64,000 nucleotides of DNA from Alphaproteobacteria bacterium (GCA_030427145.1 JAUHWT010000018.1:1-64000), one strand, 5' to 3'. Counted from the stretch's first letter, positions 46,028-56,535 are shown. Notes: generated by a model not told the origin, from the sequence alone. Numbers and translations are program-made.

Positions 46028-46469
46028 ACTTAATCTTGAAATTGGCGGTCGCGTCTTTGAAGTCAGCTGTGAGGCCGGTGAGGAACAGTCGCTTGAGCGC
46101 GCGGCGAAACTGCTGAATGCGGAGGCCGTTCAGGTTTCGGGCGCGGGCAGTGCCACGACGGAAAAGCGCATGCTTCTGCTGGCTGGTCTGATGCTGGCTG
46201 ATACGATGGCGGGTGTTAAGGATGAGCTTTCAATGCTGCAGGAGAATCTGCGCGCCGCGGAAGAGCGTATCCGGATCGCCGAGGCGAAGTCGGCAATGCT
46301 GGCTGCGAATGCGGTTAAACTTGAGACGAGCAGCGGCTCGCGTGTCATGGATGCCGAAAAGGAAGCCCTGAGGGAGGAAAATCGCGAGGCGATGGAACTG
46401 CTGGGTAAGGTTCTTGCGGATATCAACACGCTTGCTGAGGCTGCAGAAGGAGTTTCTTCCCAGTCCTGA
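46020..46469 (+). CDS. zapA: Cell division protein ZapA
   Basis: Z-ring associated protein that bundles FtsZ. The N-terminal domain has ELNLEIGGRVFEVSCEAGEE, then a helix SLERAAKLLNAEAV and KRMLLLAGLMLADTM. A long C-terminal coiled coil (about 75-145) is extended relative to E. coli ZapA (149 versus about 110 residues), common in Rhodobacteraceae. GAGGAGGAGG lies just upstream inside the preceding gene. A strong terminator follows by about 30 bases; no 6S RNA-like region fits between. Confidence 0.92.
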   Translation: MPELNLEIGGRVFEVSCEAGEEQSLERAAKLLNAEAVQVSGAGSATTEKRMLLLAGLMLADTMAGVKDELSMLQENLRAAEERIRIAEAKSAMLAANAVKLETSSGSRVMDAEKEALREENREAMELLGKVLADINTLAEAAEGVSSQS

Positions 46470-46496
46470 TGGGCTGAAAGTTTTCGTTACCCAAAA

Positions 46497-46532
46497 AAAA
46501 AGCCGGCAGGTCGGGGGACCTGCCGGCTTTTT
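46497..46532. terminator. Bidirectional Rho-independent terminator
   Basis: AGCCGGCAGGTC (46501-46512) and GACCTGCCGGCT (46517-46528) form a perfect 12-bp stem around GGGG. A T-run follows on the plus strand, and an A-run of nine precedes, giving T9 on the minus strand. It serves zapA and the convergent grxD. Confidence 0.95.
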
Positions 46533-46556
46533 CGTTTCAGCCTGCGCTATTCGAAT

Positions 46557-46922
46557 TCAGGAATTGGATTCGCGAATCTTTTCGGCTGCTTCCTTATTGA
46601 ACGCCACACCGTTCTCGTCGAGAAGGGTGTCCAGTTCCCCGGAGAGCGTCATTTCCGTGATAATGTCGCATCCACCGACAAACTCGCCTTTAACGTAAAG
46701 CTGCGGAATTGTCGGCCAGTCCGAATAGGATTTGATTCCGTCGCGAATGCTCTCATCCGCCAGAACGTTCACGTCCTTGTACTCAACGCCCATGTAGTTC
46801 AGGACGCCGGCAACGCGGCTGGAAAACCCGCACTGTGGCATCTGGGCGGTGCCTTTCATGAAGAGAACGACATCGTTCGCTTCCACATCTGCTTTGATCG
46901 CGTCGTGTACTGGATTGCTCAA
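46557..46922 (-). CDS. grxD: Monothiol glutaredoxin, Grx4/GrxD type
   Basis: 121-residue CGFS glutaredoxin that binds a [2Fe-2S] cluster with glutathione and works with BolA proteins in iron-sulfur delivery. NDVVLFMKGT, PQCGFSSRV, WPTIPQLYVKGEFVGGCDI are all intact. The TTG start at 46922 is chosen because GGAG lies 8 bases upstream and the N-terminus then matches relatives; a GTG at 46931 is the alternative. bolA is 5 bases upstream on the same strand, and this pairing is itself strong support. Confidence 0.95.
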   Translation of the reverse strand: MSNPVHDAIKADVEANDVVLFMKGTAQMPQCGFSSRVAGVLNYMGVEYKDVNVLADESIRDGIKSYSDWPTIPQLYVKGEFVGGCDIITEMTLSGELDTLLDENGVAFNKEAAEKIRESNS

Positions 46923-46927
46923 AGGCT

Positions 46928-47170
46928 TCACTCCGGTGCTTTGGTGGTCAGGGCGAGGGCGTGAAGTTCGCCACTCGATCCGTCCATTTTTCCTTTCAGG
47001 GCGGCATAGACCATCTGATGCTGTTTCACCCTGTTGAGTCCGCGGAATTCCTCCGCCGTTACGGTGGCCGCGTAGTGGTTCCCGTCGCCTGCCAGGTCCT
47101 TGATTTCAACCTGTGCGTCAGGGAAGGCCTGAAGGATCAGGTTTTCAATTTCAGTGGCTTCCATAGCCAT
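46928..47170 (-). CDS. BolA family protein
   Basis: 80-residue partner of the monothiol glutaredoxin. The fold is recognisable from IENLILQAFPDAQVEIKDLAGDGNHYAATV, and the conserved His in VKQHQMVYAAL is a cluster ligand in BolA-Grx complexes. GAGGG precedes the ATG; a second ATG two codons later could be used. It lies between purL and grxD, as in many Rhodobacteraceae. Confidence 0.94.
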   Translation of the reverse strand: MAMEATEIENLILQAFPDAQVEIKDLAGDGNHYAATVTAEEFRGLNRVKQHQMVYAALKGKMDGSSGELHALALTTKAPE

Positions 47171-47233
47171 TCGGGACCCTCGTATTTTGTGTCATCGTGC
47201 GAATCTAGAGACGTGAATGAATGCCCGCAAGGG

Positions 47234-49429
47234 TCAGTCGAGAAATTTTGTGAGCCCGCTCGCATGGGCTTCGGCCACCTCAGACAGAGGAACACGTTCG
47301 GCGCCCAGCCTGATGGTATCACCTGTAAATTTGCCGACCTGTTGCGCCGGAACTCCGTGCGATCCTGCAAGATCCAGGAGTGAGCGGAGGTTTTCCGGAT
47401 TGACGGCCAGGAGGTAACGGGCCTGATCCTCTCCAAAGAACCAGCCGGTCTGGGACAGGTCGTCTGACGTCACAATATCCACGCCGACATTACCTGCCAG
47501 CGCCATTTCGGCCGCACAAAGCGCGAGACCACCATCGGAGAGGTCGTTGGCGGCCGAAATCAATCCAGCCTCGTTGGCCGCAAGTATGAATTCACCGGCG
47601 GAGCGTTCGGCGTCGAGATCGACCTCGGGTGCATCGCCTGCCTCGCGGTCGAAGAGTTCCGCAAGCACGGCGGACTGTCCAAGGTGTCCTGATGTTTTGC
47701 CGATGAGAACGGCCGTGTCGCCGGATGTTGGGGCGGCGCCGATCAGTTGATCGAGGTCCGCAAGGAGGCCGACCGCACCGATGGTGGGCGTGGGCAGGAT
47801 GCCTGTCCCGTCGGTTTCATTATAAAGGCTGACATTGCCGGAAACGATTGGTGTGTCGAGGGCGCTACAGGCCGCTCCAATGCCGGAGATGCAGCCGACG
47901 AACTGGCCCATAATCTCAGGCTTTTCTGGATTACCGAAATTAAGGTTGTCGGTCGTTGCAAGCGGTTTTGCACCCGTGCAGATAATGTTGCGATAGGCTT
48001 CCGCCACAGCCTGCATCCCACCGCGTTCAGGGTTCGCGAAACAGTAGCGCGGGTTCACGTCGGAGGTGAAGGCCACGGCCTTGTTCGTGCCGTGAACGCG
48101 TACGATCCCGGCGCCCTGGCCCGGGTTCCGGACAGTGTCGCCCATGACCATGTGGTCGTATTGTTTGGTGACCCAATTTCGGCTGCAGTGGTTTGGTGAG
48201 CCCATGAGTTTTATCAGTCCATCTACAGGGCTGATTTCCGGTGCGTTTTCCAGGGGTGCAGGGTTAGGCGTTTTCACCCATGGCCTGTCATATTCCGGCG
48301 CCTCGCCTGACAGTGCCTTGAGCGGAAGATCCGCCATGACCTCGCCGTTCATTAGGATCAGGAAGCGGTCTTCGGGAATGGTTTTGCCTACGATCGCGAA
48401 ATCGAGGTCCCATTTTTCGAACACTGCCCGGGCGTCGGCTTCCTTGTCCGGGTTGAGCACCATGAGCATGCGCTCCTGGCTTTCGGACAGCATCATCTCG
48501 TAGGCGGTCATGCCGCTTTCCCGTACCGGTACGCGCTCGAGGTCGAGTTGGATGCCAAGATTGCCCTTGTCGCCCATTTCCACGGCGGAGCAGGTGAGAC
48601 CGGCGGCGCCCATGTCCTGAATGGAAATCACGGCACCGGTCGCCATGAGTTCGAGGCAGGCCTCCATCAGGCGTTTTTCGGTGAAGGGATCGCCAACCTG
48701 TACGGTGGGGCGCTTGTCATCGATGTCGGCGTCAAATTCAGCGCTGGCCATGGTTGCTCCACCAACGCCGTCGCGACCTGTTTTCGCGCCGAGGTAGACC
48801 ACGGGCATGCCGATGCCGCTGGCCGCCGAGTAGAAAATTGCGTCACTATCGGCCAGTCCGGCGGCAAAGGCATTCACGAGACAGTTGCCGTTATAGGCCC
48901 GGTGGAACCGCATTTCGCCGCCCACATTCGGCACACCGAAACAGTTCCCGTATCCGCCAATACCGGCAACCACGCCGTGCACCAGCGCGGAGGTGCGTGG
49001 GTGTTCCGGTTCGCCAAAGGAGAGGGCGTCCATCACGGCAATCGGGCGCGCGCCCATTGTGAAGACGTCGCGCAGGATACCGCCCACACCGGTGCCCGCG
49101 CCCTGATACGGCTCGATATAGGAGGGGTGGTTGTGGCTCTCCATTTTGAACACGAGTGCCTGACCGTCACCGATGTCCACGATGCCCGCGTTTTCGCCGG
49201 GACCGCAAATCACCTGGGGACCTGTCGTTGGGAGTGTACGCAACCATTTTTTCGAGGACTTGTAGGAACAGTGTTCATTCCACATGGCCGAAAAAATACC
49301 CAGCTCGGTCATTGTGGGTGTTCGGCCAATCAGATCGAGTATCCGCTGATACTCCTCATCGTTCAGTCCATGGGCCGAAATGACTTCCTGTGGAATTTCC
49401 GTTTGTTCCGGGGCGGTCAGGTCTGACAT
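47234..49429 (-). CDS. purL: Phosphoribosylformylglycinamidine synthase subunit PurL
   Basis: Synthetase subunit (small type, 731 residues) that makes FGAM from FGAR in purine synthesis and needs PurS and PurQ, which are not in the window. [56 protein letters not shown] and the second-half DVNPRYC are typical. The ATG at 49429 is chosen over an upstream frame that lacks family similarity. About 60 bases separate it from bolA, so the three minus-strand genes may share a transcript. Confidence 0.97.
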   Translation of the reverse strand: MSDLTAPEQTEIPQEVISAHGLNDEEYQRILDLIGRTPTMTELGIFSAMWNEHCSYKSSKKWLRTLPTTGPQVICGPGENAGIVDIGDGQALVFKMESHNHPSYIEPYQGAGTGVGGILRDVFTMGARPIAVMDALSFGEPEHPRTSALVHGVVAGIGGYGNCFGVPNVGGEMRFHRAYNGNCLVNAFAAGLADSDAIFYSAASGIGMPVVYLGAKTGRDGVGGATMASAEFDADIDDKRPTVQVGDPFTEKRLMEACLELMATGAVISIQDMGAAGLTCSAVEMGDKGNLGIQLDLERVPVRESGMTAYEMMLSESQERMLMVLNPDKEADARAVFEKWDLDFAIVGKTIPEDRFLILMNGEVMADLPLKALSGEAPEYDRPWVKTPNPAPLENAPEISPVDGLIKLMGSPNHCSRNWVTKQYDHMVMGDTVRNPGQGAGIVRVHGTNKAVAFTSDVNPRYCFANPERGGMQAVAEAYRNIICTGAKPLATTDNLNFGNPEKPEIMGQFVGCISGIGAACSALDTPIVSGNVSLYNETDGTGILPTPTIGAVGLLADLDQLIGAAPTSGDTAVLIGKTSGHLGQSAVLAELFDREAGDAPEVDLDAERSAGEFILAANEAGLISAANDLSDGGLALCAAEMALAGNVGVDIVTSDDLSQTGWFFGEDQARYLLAVNPENLRSLLDLAGSHGVPAQQVGKFTGDTIRLGAERVPLSEVAEAHASGLTKFLD

Positions 49430-49566
49430 GCAGGTTTTCCGTTTTTGCGGGTTTGCCTGCTCATAAGCCACCTGTGAGGGAAGCGAAAGTCCGGACAGCC
49501 GCAAGCCGCGCAAATTCGCGCAATTGGGCACGCCGCGTGTTTCAGTAAGTGATCAGCTGCGGGGCA

Positions 49567-51321
49567 TCAGCTTTCGAGAAGAAGTGTTCGGCCCGAACGG
49601 GCTTTTTTGTTGGTACGGTCACAATGCCGGTCCGTGGCTGTGTCATGCTGCAACGATGCGGTTGAGGAACGTGCTTGCAGATACTGCGGTTCGCGTTCGA
49701 CCTCCTGTTTGCCGCACGGAAATGCCAGGAGGATGGTGGTACCTTCACCTGGTGCGCTTTGGATCATCATTCCGCCGCCGTTTTGTTTGCAGAATCCCTG
49801 AACTGAGGACAGGCCGATGCCGTTGCCTTTGCCGTCTTCCTTGGTCGTAAAGAAAGGTACGGTTGCCTTGGCGAGGACGTCCTCTGTCATGCCTTTGCCG
49901 GTGTCTTGAATGCCGATAATGACGTATTTTCCCCTGACCATGCCTTCGCCGTTGTTGAATGGCCGTGTGCTTTCGCGGGACAGCGCGCGTTCCTCCACAT
50001 TGATGTGAATGGAGCCGCCGTTGTCCATGGCGTCGCGGGCATTGATCAAAAGGTTCAGAATGGCCCTTTCAATTCCCGAGGCATCAACAAAAATTCGAGA
50101 ACCCTCCGTGTCGTTGAGGCTCATTTCCAGCGATACGTTGGCGGGGGCCACGCGTCGGAACATTCTTACCGGGCTTTTGATAAGTTCATTTACCGGGTGG
50201 ATCTTGCGCTCCAGATTGGACTTGCGTCCGTAGTCCAGAATTTGAGTGGTCAGAGAGGCGGCGCGGTCTACTGCGGAAATGGCCTCGTCGAGGTAGTCGG
50301 AGCCTCCGGTGGGATCCATTTTGATGAGCTCGAGGTTGCCGCGCATCACGGAGAGGGAGTTGTTCAGGTCATGTGCAACCCCCGCGACGATCTGTCCTAA
50401 TATCCGCATGTTTTCGGATTTCGACACAGGGAGCTCGCTCCGGTCGATTGCGTCCATGCTGGTAGATTTTTTTGGTTCCACGATTTGCCGATTCTTTTCG
50501 GATCTTCGTTTGTGATGCGTGACCTTGACCGCGTGGAACACAAGGCCTGCAACAATTACTGCTGCGAGAATCGACAGCTGAAAATTTGCTGACAGCCACC
50601 CGGTTTCCAGCGTTTTTTGAGTGATCATGAGAACCGAGAGCACGATGAAGGCGGAAGTAAGGAGTGTCCTCTTTGTGGTCGTGCAGACGTCCTCACTGTT
50701 GCCGAAAAGTGGATCGATCCAACCGCAGGTGGGATCCATCATCAGCAGTGCCAGATGAAGAAACAACAGCAGCAGCGCCGTGTGAACCGCAATTTGCGTA
50801 TATCCGGGAACCGCGTGCAGGTGAGGTGCCGAAAACAGGAAGCTGATCAGTGCGGTGCCCGCCAAGGCCGCGGCTGCGGTATCAACAAGCATCGGGAAGG
50901 TTTTGTGCGTCCCAATCAGCCCTGACCTCAGTACGACGCTTAAGGGGAGGGTCAGAAGACCAAAGGCGCAGGACAGGGAAACGCCCTCACGGTTTGTCTG
51001 CGTAGAGTTGTCAGAAAGAAACCAGGGCTCCATGACCAGAACGAAGGGTATCGCCATGGCAAGTGTCACGGCACGGGTGCGACCATGTCCATTTGACAGC
51101 GAAAGAACGGCGAGACCCGCAAGGACCAGGCAGATGGCCGTCGTGGGCATCATCGCCGGGTAAGCCGGGAGGACGTGGATCAGCGCGTCAACGCCAAGGC
51201 CCCATCCGATAACCAGAACGGTTGACGCGACAACGATGGAAAAGACGGCAAGTGATTTTTCTGGTTGGAGAATTTTACGGTTTGGCAATTCGATGATTTG
51301 ATTTTGCCAAATTCGGGCCAT
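49567..51321 (-). CDS. Orphan histidine kinase with multi-helix membrane sensor
   Basis: 584 residues. About eight hydrophobic helices fill the first 270 residues, with no large periplasmic loop, so sensing is likely within the membrane. The kinase core is NtrB-like: H-box GVAHDLNNSLSVMRGN (His about 320), N-box RAILNLLINARDAMDNGG, G1 DTGKGM, F-box PFFTTKEDGKGNGIGL. A 35-residue Arg/Thr/His-rich tail follows. No receiver is fused and no regulator gene is adjacent, so its partner is unknown. Monocistronic. Confidence 0.9.
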   Translation of the reverse strand: MARIWQNQIIELPNRKILQPEKSLAVFSIVVASTVLVIGWGLGVDALIHVLPAYPAMMPTTAICLVLAGLAVLSLSNGHGRTRAVTLAMAIPFVLVMEPWFLSDNSTQTNREGVSLSCAFGLLTLPLSVVLRSGLIGTHKTFPMLVDTAAAALAGTALISFLFSAPHLHAVPGYTQIAVHTALLLLFLHLALLMMDPTCGWIDPLFGNSEDVCTTTKRTLLTSAFIVLSVLMITQKTLETGWLSANFQLSILAAVIVAGLVFHAVKVTHHKRRSEKNRQIVEPKKSTSMDAIDRSELPVSKSENMRILGQIVAGVAHDLNNSLSVMRGNLELIKMDPTGGSDYLDEAISAVDRAASLTTQILDYGRKSNLERKIHPVNELIKSPVRMFRRVAPANVSLEMSLNDTEGSRIFVDASGIERAILNLLINARDAMDNGGSIHINVEERALSRESTRPFNNGEGMVRGKYVIIGIQDTGKGMTEDVLAKATVPFFTTKEDGKGNGIGLSSVQGFCKQNGGGMMIQSAPGEGTTILLAFPCGKQEVEREPQYLQARSSTASLQHDTATDRHCDRTNKKARSGRTLLLES

Positions 51322-51471
51322 GTGCGGATCTCGTGCTGCGATTGAAACCAGTTTCTTAACAACTAGTAAGCAATTGCTAACGAAGTGTTACCGTGCGGAA
51401 GCCTTTGCAGAGTTTGCGTGCAGTACCAACGTAGGGGTGTCAACTCTATTTGTGCTAATTGTTGATTGCGG

Positions 51472-52149
51472 TCACCAGTTGCAAATGTCCCCCGCGGTTT
51501 CGGAGGCTTCCATAATTGCTGCCACAGGGAAGGAGAGTTCGTAGGACATGGTCCAACTGGATCTGACCTGTACTGTCATCTCCCGTTTGTCCTGCATGGC
51601 CCTGGAGAGGCTGATGGCTTCCTCCTCACTGCGAACCCAGACGCCATCGCCGTCGACCGCCGGGACTGCTCCGAGGTAAAGGCCGCCGCCATCATCAAAT
51701 TTTACCCCGAGTTCCACGGTGCGGTTCGCGTTGTTTCCCTTCGGCATGGTCTCGGCAAAGGAATATGGGGCCGCAGCGAAGTGAATGCGCGTCTCGGTTG
51801 GGGAGCAGTACACCGCAAGATATGGTGAGTGGTCGAAATCGCGTGTCCAGGGTTTTCCCGGTCGGGGGATGGCTTCGGCGATCAGGCGGACACGTTCAAT
51901 TTCCGTGTCCGTGCCGCTTTGCACACTGACCTGCCACTTCGACCCGGCCTTGCGAGCCCCGGATTGATCAACCGGATCAAAGGTGGTCGCGAGGATGTCC
52001 GAGCCAGGGTCGTAGGCGGCTGTGATGGCTGATGACGATGGGGAAACGGTAGGCTCCGTTTCCGTGAAATAGCCACCCAACATGGTTGCTGAGACGAGCG
52101 CCACGTTCCCGGCAACCAGTACGGACAATCCTCCCAACAGATAGTTCAT
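51472..52149 (-). CDS. Membrane-anchored VasI-like protein, function unknown
   Basis: 225 residues. An N-terminal hydrophobic segment (about 4-24) acts as anchor or uncleaved signal, followed by a Ser/Thr/Pro-rich linker and a beta-rich domain. YLAVYCSPTETRIHF, VELGVKFDDGG, GDGVWVRSEEEAISLSRAM and a late Cys recall the VasI/TagO family (type VI secretion accessory) and similar phage proteins, but no T6SS genes are nearby. AGGAAG precedes the ATG at 52149. The family assignment is tentative. Confidence 0.6.
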   Translation of the reverse strand: MNYLLGGLSVLVAGNVALVSATMLGGYFTETEPTVSPSSSAITAAYDPGSDILATTFDPVDQSGARKAGSKWQVSVQSGTDTEIERVRLIAEAIPRPGKPWTRDFDHSPYLAVYCSPTETRIHFAAAPYSFAETMPKGNNANRTVELGVKFDDGGGLYLGAVPAVDGDGVWVRSEEEAISLSRAMQDKREMTVQVRSSWTMSYELSFPVAAIMEASETAGDICNW

Positions 52150-52331
52150 GTTTCTTCCTGTGCGATCCGTGTGGCGGATGATGAGTGACGTTTGGGGTTC
52201 GGGAGACACCTGCCAGCAATTGACTTAAAATATTCTTACATTCGAAGGATGCCCATCTGCTGAAAGCCTTTCGTCCGGGCTTGACGTTGAGTCATCACTG
52301 CCGTTAACCGCAGCCAACGCAGGAGGCCGCC

Positions 52332-53198
52332 ATGAAGATCTACAGTGCTGTAACAACCGTTTCCGACCGGAGTACGGCGAACGCGATTCTCGATGCGTTC
52401 GATATGCTTCATCCGGCACCGGGGGCATCCGGGCTGCATGACCGCAACGACGGCAGCGGCACATGGGATGTCAGTGCGTATTTTGAGGAAAAGCCTGACG
52501 TCGCAGGGCTCGCTTTGATTGCCTCCCTCAATTCGGCTCCTGACTTTATCGTGGCGCCTGTCGAGAATGTGGACTGGGTGGCGCAGGTCAGGTCGGAACT
52601 GACGCCGGTCAGGGCAGGGCGTTTTATGGTCTATGGGAGCCATGATCGCGAAAATGTACCCTCACATCTGATCGGCCTGGAAATAGAGGCGGCGCAGGCA
52701 TTTGGGACGGGGCATCACGAAACGACCCGTGGATGTCTGAAAGCTCTTGACGGGCTCGTGAAACGGGGTGCCTGGCCACGGAATGTAGCGGACATTGGCG
52801 GTGGAACAGGCGTGTTGGCGATGGCGGCCGCCCGGGTTTTTTCCTGTCCCATCATCGCATCCGATATTGATCCTGTGGCGACGGAAACCGCGCGCGAAAA
52901 CATTAGGGCGAACAGGCTGGGCGACCGCGTAACCTGCGTGACCGCTCCGGGCTTCAATCATCCGCTGCTTAGACAGTCGGGCCCGTATGATCTAATCCTG
53001 TCCAATATTCTGGCGCGGCCGCTGAAGCGCCTGGCCAAGGACATGTATGGCCACACGGCTCCCGGCGGCCGTGTGGTTCTGTCTGGGATCCTGGCACGCC
53101 AGGTTCGATCGGTGGAATCTGTCTACCGGAGCGTGGGCTTCGGCAGAGATTCAATAGCGTTCGACGGCGAGTGGTCGGTATTGGTGCTTGCTAAATAG
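52332..53198 (+). CDS. prmA: Ribosomal protein L11 methyltransferase
   Basis: 288-residue SAM-dependent enzyme that methylates ribosomal protein L11. The N-terminal substrate domain is divergent, as usual in alphaproteobacteria. The Rossmann domain has GTGHHETTRGCLKAL, VADIGGGTGVLAMAAA (SAM loop) and the catalytic-site motif NILARPL. AGGAGG lies 8 bases before the ATG. A T7 run at 53234-53240 behind a weak GCGAC/GTCGC pairing may end transcription. Confidence 0.94.
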   Translation: MKIYSAVTTVSDRSTANAILDAFDMLHPAPGASGLHDRNDGSGTWDVSAYFEEKPDVAGLALIASLNSAPDFIVAPVENVDWVAQVRSELTPVRAGRFMVYGSHDRENVPSHLIGLEIEAAQAFGTGHHETTRGCLKALDGLVKRGAWPRNVADIGGGTGVLAMAAARVFSCPIIASDIDPVATETARENIRANRLGDRVTCVTAPGFNHPLLRQSGPYDLILSNILARPLKRLAKDMYGHTAPGGRVVLSGILARQVRSVESVYRSVGFGRDSIAFDGEWSVLVLAK

Positions 53199-53238
53199 CT
53201 CCGCGACCTGCTTTTGCCGGCCCTGCGCGTCGCTTTTT

Positions 53239-53454
53239 TTAGCGCCTGAGAAATACAGCAGTCTGTTCAATCTGCCAACGATGGAGGCCGATATCCGCCA
53301 GTTGTGCGTCGCTAAGACCTCTCAGGGCTTTTCTCGCGGCGTTGCTGCGTCGCCAGAACCGGATGGTCAGGTAAACCTGGTCCACAAGATGAATGATCCG
53401 GTGCAGCGTGATGGCGCCGAAGGGCACCGGGTGGTTGGTATGAAGTACAGCCAT
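53239..53454 (-). CDS. DUF1127 (YjiS-like) small protein
   Basis: 71 residues, basic. The C-terminal RKALRGLSDAQLADIGLHR is the DUF1127 signature, an arginine-rich helix-turn-helix-like motif found in small proteins tied to phosphate, RNA or stress functions in alphaproteobacteria. The N-terminal half is variable. Convergent with prmA, ending 41 bases from it. The 241 bases from here to ruvC hold no other supported gene. Confidence 0.85.
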   Translation of the reverse strand: MAVLHTNHPVPFGAITLHRIIHLVDQVYLTIRFWRRSNAARKALRGLSDAQLADIGLHRWQIEQTAVFLRR

Positions 53455-53695
53455 GGTCGTAATCCTCTAAGCCGCGACGTTTTTTCTGCCGCGTTGAGAC
53501 CGGCAGGTAGGTGAGGAAACCGGTTTGCACAATTTCGGTTTTGTCATTGCAGCCATGTGTTTTTTGCATATGAATTCATGGTTTGTTCACGTATGGCGAA
53601 AATAGGATCTCCGGTGTCGCAAACAGCATTCTGGTCGCGTGTCACGGGAGATGATATTGGAACTTGCAGGCAGGAACGGTACGGGATCGGGGACG

Positions 53696-54202
53696 GTGCG
53701 GATTTTGGGAATTGATCCAGGCCTTCGGTTCCTCGGCTGGGGACTCGTGGATGTGACCGGCAACCGTGTGGTTCATGTGGCCAATGGGGTGTGTAAATCC
53801 GGTGAGGGTGAACTGTCACGTCGTCTGTGCGCACTTCACGATCAGCTTTCGCAGGTAGTTGCCGATTATCACCCGGATGCCGCTGCGGTGGAAAAAACAT
53901 TTGTCAACAAGGACGCCGTTGGAACACTGAAGCTGGGGCAGGCGCGCGGCATTGCGCTGCTGGTTCCGGCTCAGGCGGGTCTGAGCGTGGCGGAATACGC
54001 GCCCAATGCGGTGAAGAAGGTTGTGGTTGGCGTCGGACACGCGCAAAAGGAGCAGGTGGAACATATGGTTAAACTTCAGCTTGGTGGCGTTCGGGTCGCA
54101 GGTCCGGATGCCGCAGATGCCCTGGCGATTGCGCTTTGCCATGCGCATCACGCCTCGTTTCAGGGTCGGCTGGAGGCCGCCGTGGCCGCAGGCCGGACAT
54201 GA
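53696..54202 (+). CDS. ruvC: Holliday junction endonuclease RuvC
   Basis: 168-residue resolvase. [15 protein letters not shown] holds the first catalytic Asp, [11 protein letters not shown] the Glu, and the C-terminal [18 protein letters not shown] the last acidic residues. The GTG at 53696 gives the family's normal N-terminus and length; an ATG at 53651 with GGGAG close by is an alternative that adds 15 residues. The stop overlaps ruvA by 4 bases. ruvCAB is a single unit for branch migration and resolution. Confidence 0.94.
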   Translation: MRILGIDPGLRFLGWGLVDVTGNRVVHVANGVCKSGEGELSRRLCALHDQLSQVVADYHPDAAAVEKTFVNKDAVGTLKLGQARGIALLVPAQAGLSVAEYAPNAVKKVVVGVGHAQKEQVEHMVKLQLGGVRVAGPDAADALAIALCHAHHASFQGRLEAAVAAGRT

Positions 54203-54879
54203 TCGGTAAGATTACCGGCCGGCTCGAGTTTCGCGGTGCTGATCATGTGATGATCGATACCGGTGGCGTCGCCTATGTTATCTTTTGCTCGGAGCGCACA
54301 CTTGCAGCGATGCCTGGGCCCGGGGAGCGGGTGGCGCTCTACACGGAGCTTCTGGTTCGGGAGGATCTTTTGCAGCTCTTTGGGTTTCGCACCTTGGCGG
54401 AACGGGAATGGCACAGGCTTTTGACCTCGGTTCAGGGTGTTGGCGCGAAAGGTGCGTTGGCGGTTATGGGCACTCTGGGATCAGAAGGTATCGCGCGGGC
54501 GCTCTCACTTGGGGACGTATCGGCCATTCGTTCGGCGCCGGGCATTGGACCCAAGATTGCTCAGCGTATGGTTTTGGAACTGCAGGCAAAAGCACCGGCG
54601 GTTATGGCCATGGGTGCACAGGGCGCCGAAACCGTGAGAGTGAGCGGAGATGATCCGGTTATAGAGCCAGTGGTAAAGCCGTCAAAGGCGCCTAAGAAAG
54701 ACGTTACGGACAGTGCGAAGGACGCGGCGGCGCAGGCGGACGCTCTCTCGGCGCTGGTTAATCTGGGCTACGGACAGGGTGAGGCCGCAGCGGCGGTCGC
54801 TGAGGCAGCAGATGGTGGCGGGAAAAACGCGCAGGATTTGATCCGCATAGCCTTGCGTGGTCTGGCTCCGCAGGGATGA
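54199..54879 (+). CDS. ruvA: Holliday junction helicase subunit RuvA
   Basis: 226-residue junction-binding subunit. The N-terminal OB fold ([36 protein letters not shown]) is followed by two helix-hairpin-helix motifs ([35 protein letters not shown]). A linker rich in Lys, Ala and Pro (about 155-190) leads to the C-terminal RuvB-binding domain ([15 protein letters not shown]). Start overlaps ruvC (ATGA). ruvB follows by 4 bases. Confidence 0.97.
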   Translation: MIGKITGRLEFRGADHVMIDTGGVAYVIFCSERTLAAMPGPGERVALYTELLVREDLLQLFGFRTLAEREWHRLLTSVQGVGAKGALAVMGTLGSEGIARALSLGDVSAIRSAPGIGPKIAQRMVLELQAKAPAVMAMGAQGAETVRVSGDDPVIEPVVKPSKAPKKDVTDSAKDAAAQADALSALVNLGYGQGEAAAAVAEAADGGGKNAQDLIRIALRGLAPQG

Positions 54880-54883
54880 ACAG

Positions 54884-55912
54884 ATGAGCGAACCTGACCC
54901 GACACTTCGCCCTGACAGTCTGCCCGAGGATTCGGACCGTTCGCTGCGACCGGAGACATTGTCGGAATTTATTGGCCAAAAGGCCGCGCGGGCGAACCTC
55001 TCGGTATTCGTTGAAAGTGCCCGGATGCGGTCACGAGCTATGGATCATACGCTATTTTATGGGCCGCCTGGACTCGGTAAAACCACGCTGGCTCAGATCA
55101 TGGCGCGGGAACTCGGTGTGAATTTCCGAATGACGTCGGGACCGGTTTTGGCGCGGGCCGGTGATCTGGCGGCGATTCTGACCAATTTGGACGCGCGCGA
55201 TGTACTTTTCATTGATGAAATTCATCGCCTCAATCCGGCGGTGGAGGAGATTCTTTATCCGGCACTTGAGGATTTTCAACTGGACCTGGTGATCGGGGAA
55301 GGTCCGGCGGCTCGAACGGTCAGGATTGAGTTGCAGCCATTTACTCTGGTCGGTGCGACTACGCGCCTGGGGCTTCTGACCACCCCATTGCGTGATCGTT
55401 TCGGCATTCCCGTGAGGCTTGAGTTTTACGAGGAGGCGGAACTTATTGAAATTGTTACCCGTGCGGCGCGCCTCCTGAAGGCTGATGCCACCCCGGGAGG
55501 GGCGCGCGAAATTGCGACGCGCGCGCGGGGAACACCCAGAATTGCCGGGCGCCTCCTGCGCAGGGTTGTCGATTTTGCGCTCGTTCAGGGCAATGGCCGG
55601 GTCGATCAGGAGATAGCGGATCTTGCCCTCACGCGTCTGGGCGTGGACCACCTCGGGCTCGATAGCGCGGACCGGCGATATTTGACCTTGCTGGCGGAAA
55701 ATTACGGCGGTGGGCCGGCCGGTGTCGAGACGATCTCGGCAGCTTTGTCAGAGTCGCGCGACGCCATTGAGGAGGTCATCGAGCCATTTCTTCTACAGCA
55801 GGGATTGATCCAGCGTACTCCGCGGGGACGCATGCTGGCTCCGAAAGCGTGGAAGCATTTGGGATTGAGTGCCCCGAGGACGGAAATTCGGGAACGGGAT
55901 CTTTTTGAGTAG
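54884..55912 (+). CDS. ruvB: Holliday junction ATPase RuvB
   Basis: 342-residue AAA+ motor of branch migration. Core motifs are [11 protein letters not shown], Walker [13 protein letters not shown], Walker [16 protein letters not shown], sensor 1 [11 protein letters not shown], the arginine finger in LRDRFGI, and the winged-helix domain ending IQRTPRGRM. The N-terminus has an acidic extension ([10 protein letters not shown]). Last of the ruvCAB genes. Confidence 0.98.
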   Translation: MSEPDPTLRPDSLPEDSDRSLRPETLSEFIGQKAARANLSVFVESARMRSRAMDHTLFYGPPGLGKTTLAQIMARELGVNFRMTSGPVLARAGDLAAILTNLDARDVLFIDEIHRLNPAVEEILYPALEDFQLDLVIGEGPAARTVRIELQPFTLVGATTRLGLLTTPLRDRFGIPVRLEFYEEAELIEIVTRAARLLKADATPGGAREIATRARGTPRIAGRLLRRVVDFALVQGNGRVDQEIADLALTRLGVDHLGLDSADRRYLTLLAENYGGGPAGVETISAALSESRDAIEEVIEPFLLQQGLIQRTPRGRMLAPKAWKHLGLSAPRTEIRERDLFE

Positions 55913-56010
55913 TTGTAGTGCGGGTTTCAACTTTGAATATCTGTTATCCTTCCGTTAACCGGTGTGATTCATTGAGATGCCAAACATAAAAAGTCGGCAG
56001 TGAGGCGGAT

Positions 56011-56436
56011 GTGTTGAGAAAACCGGCGAATTACCACCTTCGGGTCTACTACGAGGACACTGATGCGGGTGGTATTGTGTACTACGCGAATTACCTGAAA
56101 TTTGCGGAACGGGCACGCACCGAGGCTCTGCTGGACCTGGGGCTGTCCCAGACCGATCTGCGCGAGCGGTTGGGCCTGGGCTTTGTGGTTCGGACCGTTA
56201 CGGTGGATTACTGGGCTCCGGCCAAATTTGAGGATCAACTTACCGTTACGACCGAGGTTCTGAACCTTTGGGGCGCCAGGGTGGCAATGGCGCAGGACAT
56301 CATGCGGGATGGTGAAATTCTCGCCCGCTGCGCCGTATCACTCGCCGTTGTTGGCACAAACGGGAAGCCGAAACGCCTCCCGCTCGAAATTCGGAACAAA
56401 CTTGAGACACTGAACCGCGCGGATTCGCGACCCTAG
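56011..56436 (+). CDS. ybgC: Tol-Pal associated acyl-CoA thioesterase YbgC
   Basis: 141-residue hotdog-fold thioesterase. YYEDTDAGGIVYYANYLKFAERARTE contains the catalytic Asp and the family signature in order; VDYWAPAKFEDQLTV follows. It hydrolyses short-chain or phospholipid-linked acyl thioesters at the inner membrane in E. coli. The GTG start has GAGGCGG upstream. It precedes tolQ by 99 bases, the usual position, and is probably the first gene of the tol-pal unit. Confidence 0.94.
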   Translation: MLRKPANYHLRVYYEDTDAGGIVYYANYLKFAERARTEALLDLGLSQTDLRERLGLGFVVRTVTVDYWAPAKFEDQLTVTTEVLNLWGARVAMAQDIMRDGEILARCAVSLAVVGTNGKPKRLPLEIRNKLETLNRADSRP

Positions 56437-56535
56437 ACTTCGGACGCAAACTTCTGCACAAGATCCATAACCGGGCGGAAAAGCCCATACCGTCGAAAAT
56501 ACGACGTGGATACGAGCAAGCTTTGGCAGGACACA

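Noticed and set aside
46470-46556. 6S RNA gene downstream of zapA
   Set aside because: Only about 30 bases separate zapA from a strong terminator, too short for the RNA.
51340-51352. Third LacI-type operator (GAAACCAGTTTC)
   Set aside because: Lacks the central CG and the symmetric flanks of O1 and O2 and lies by an unrelated kinase gene.
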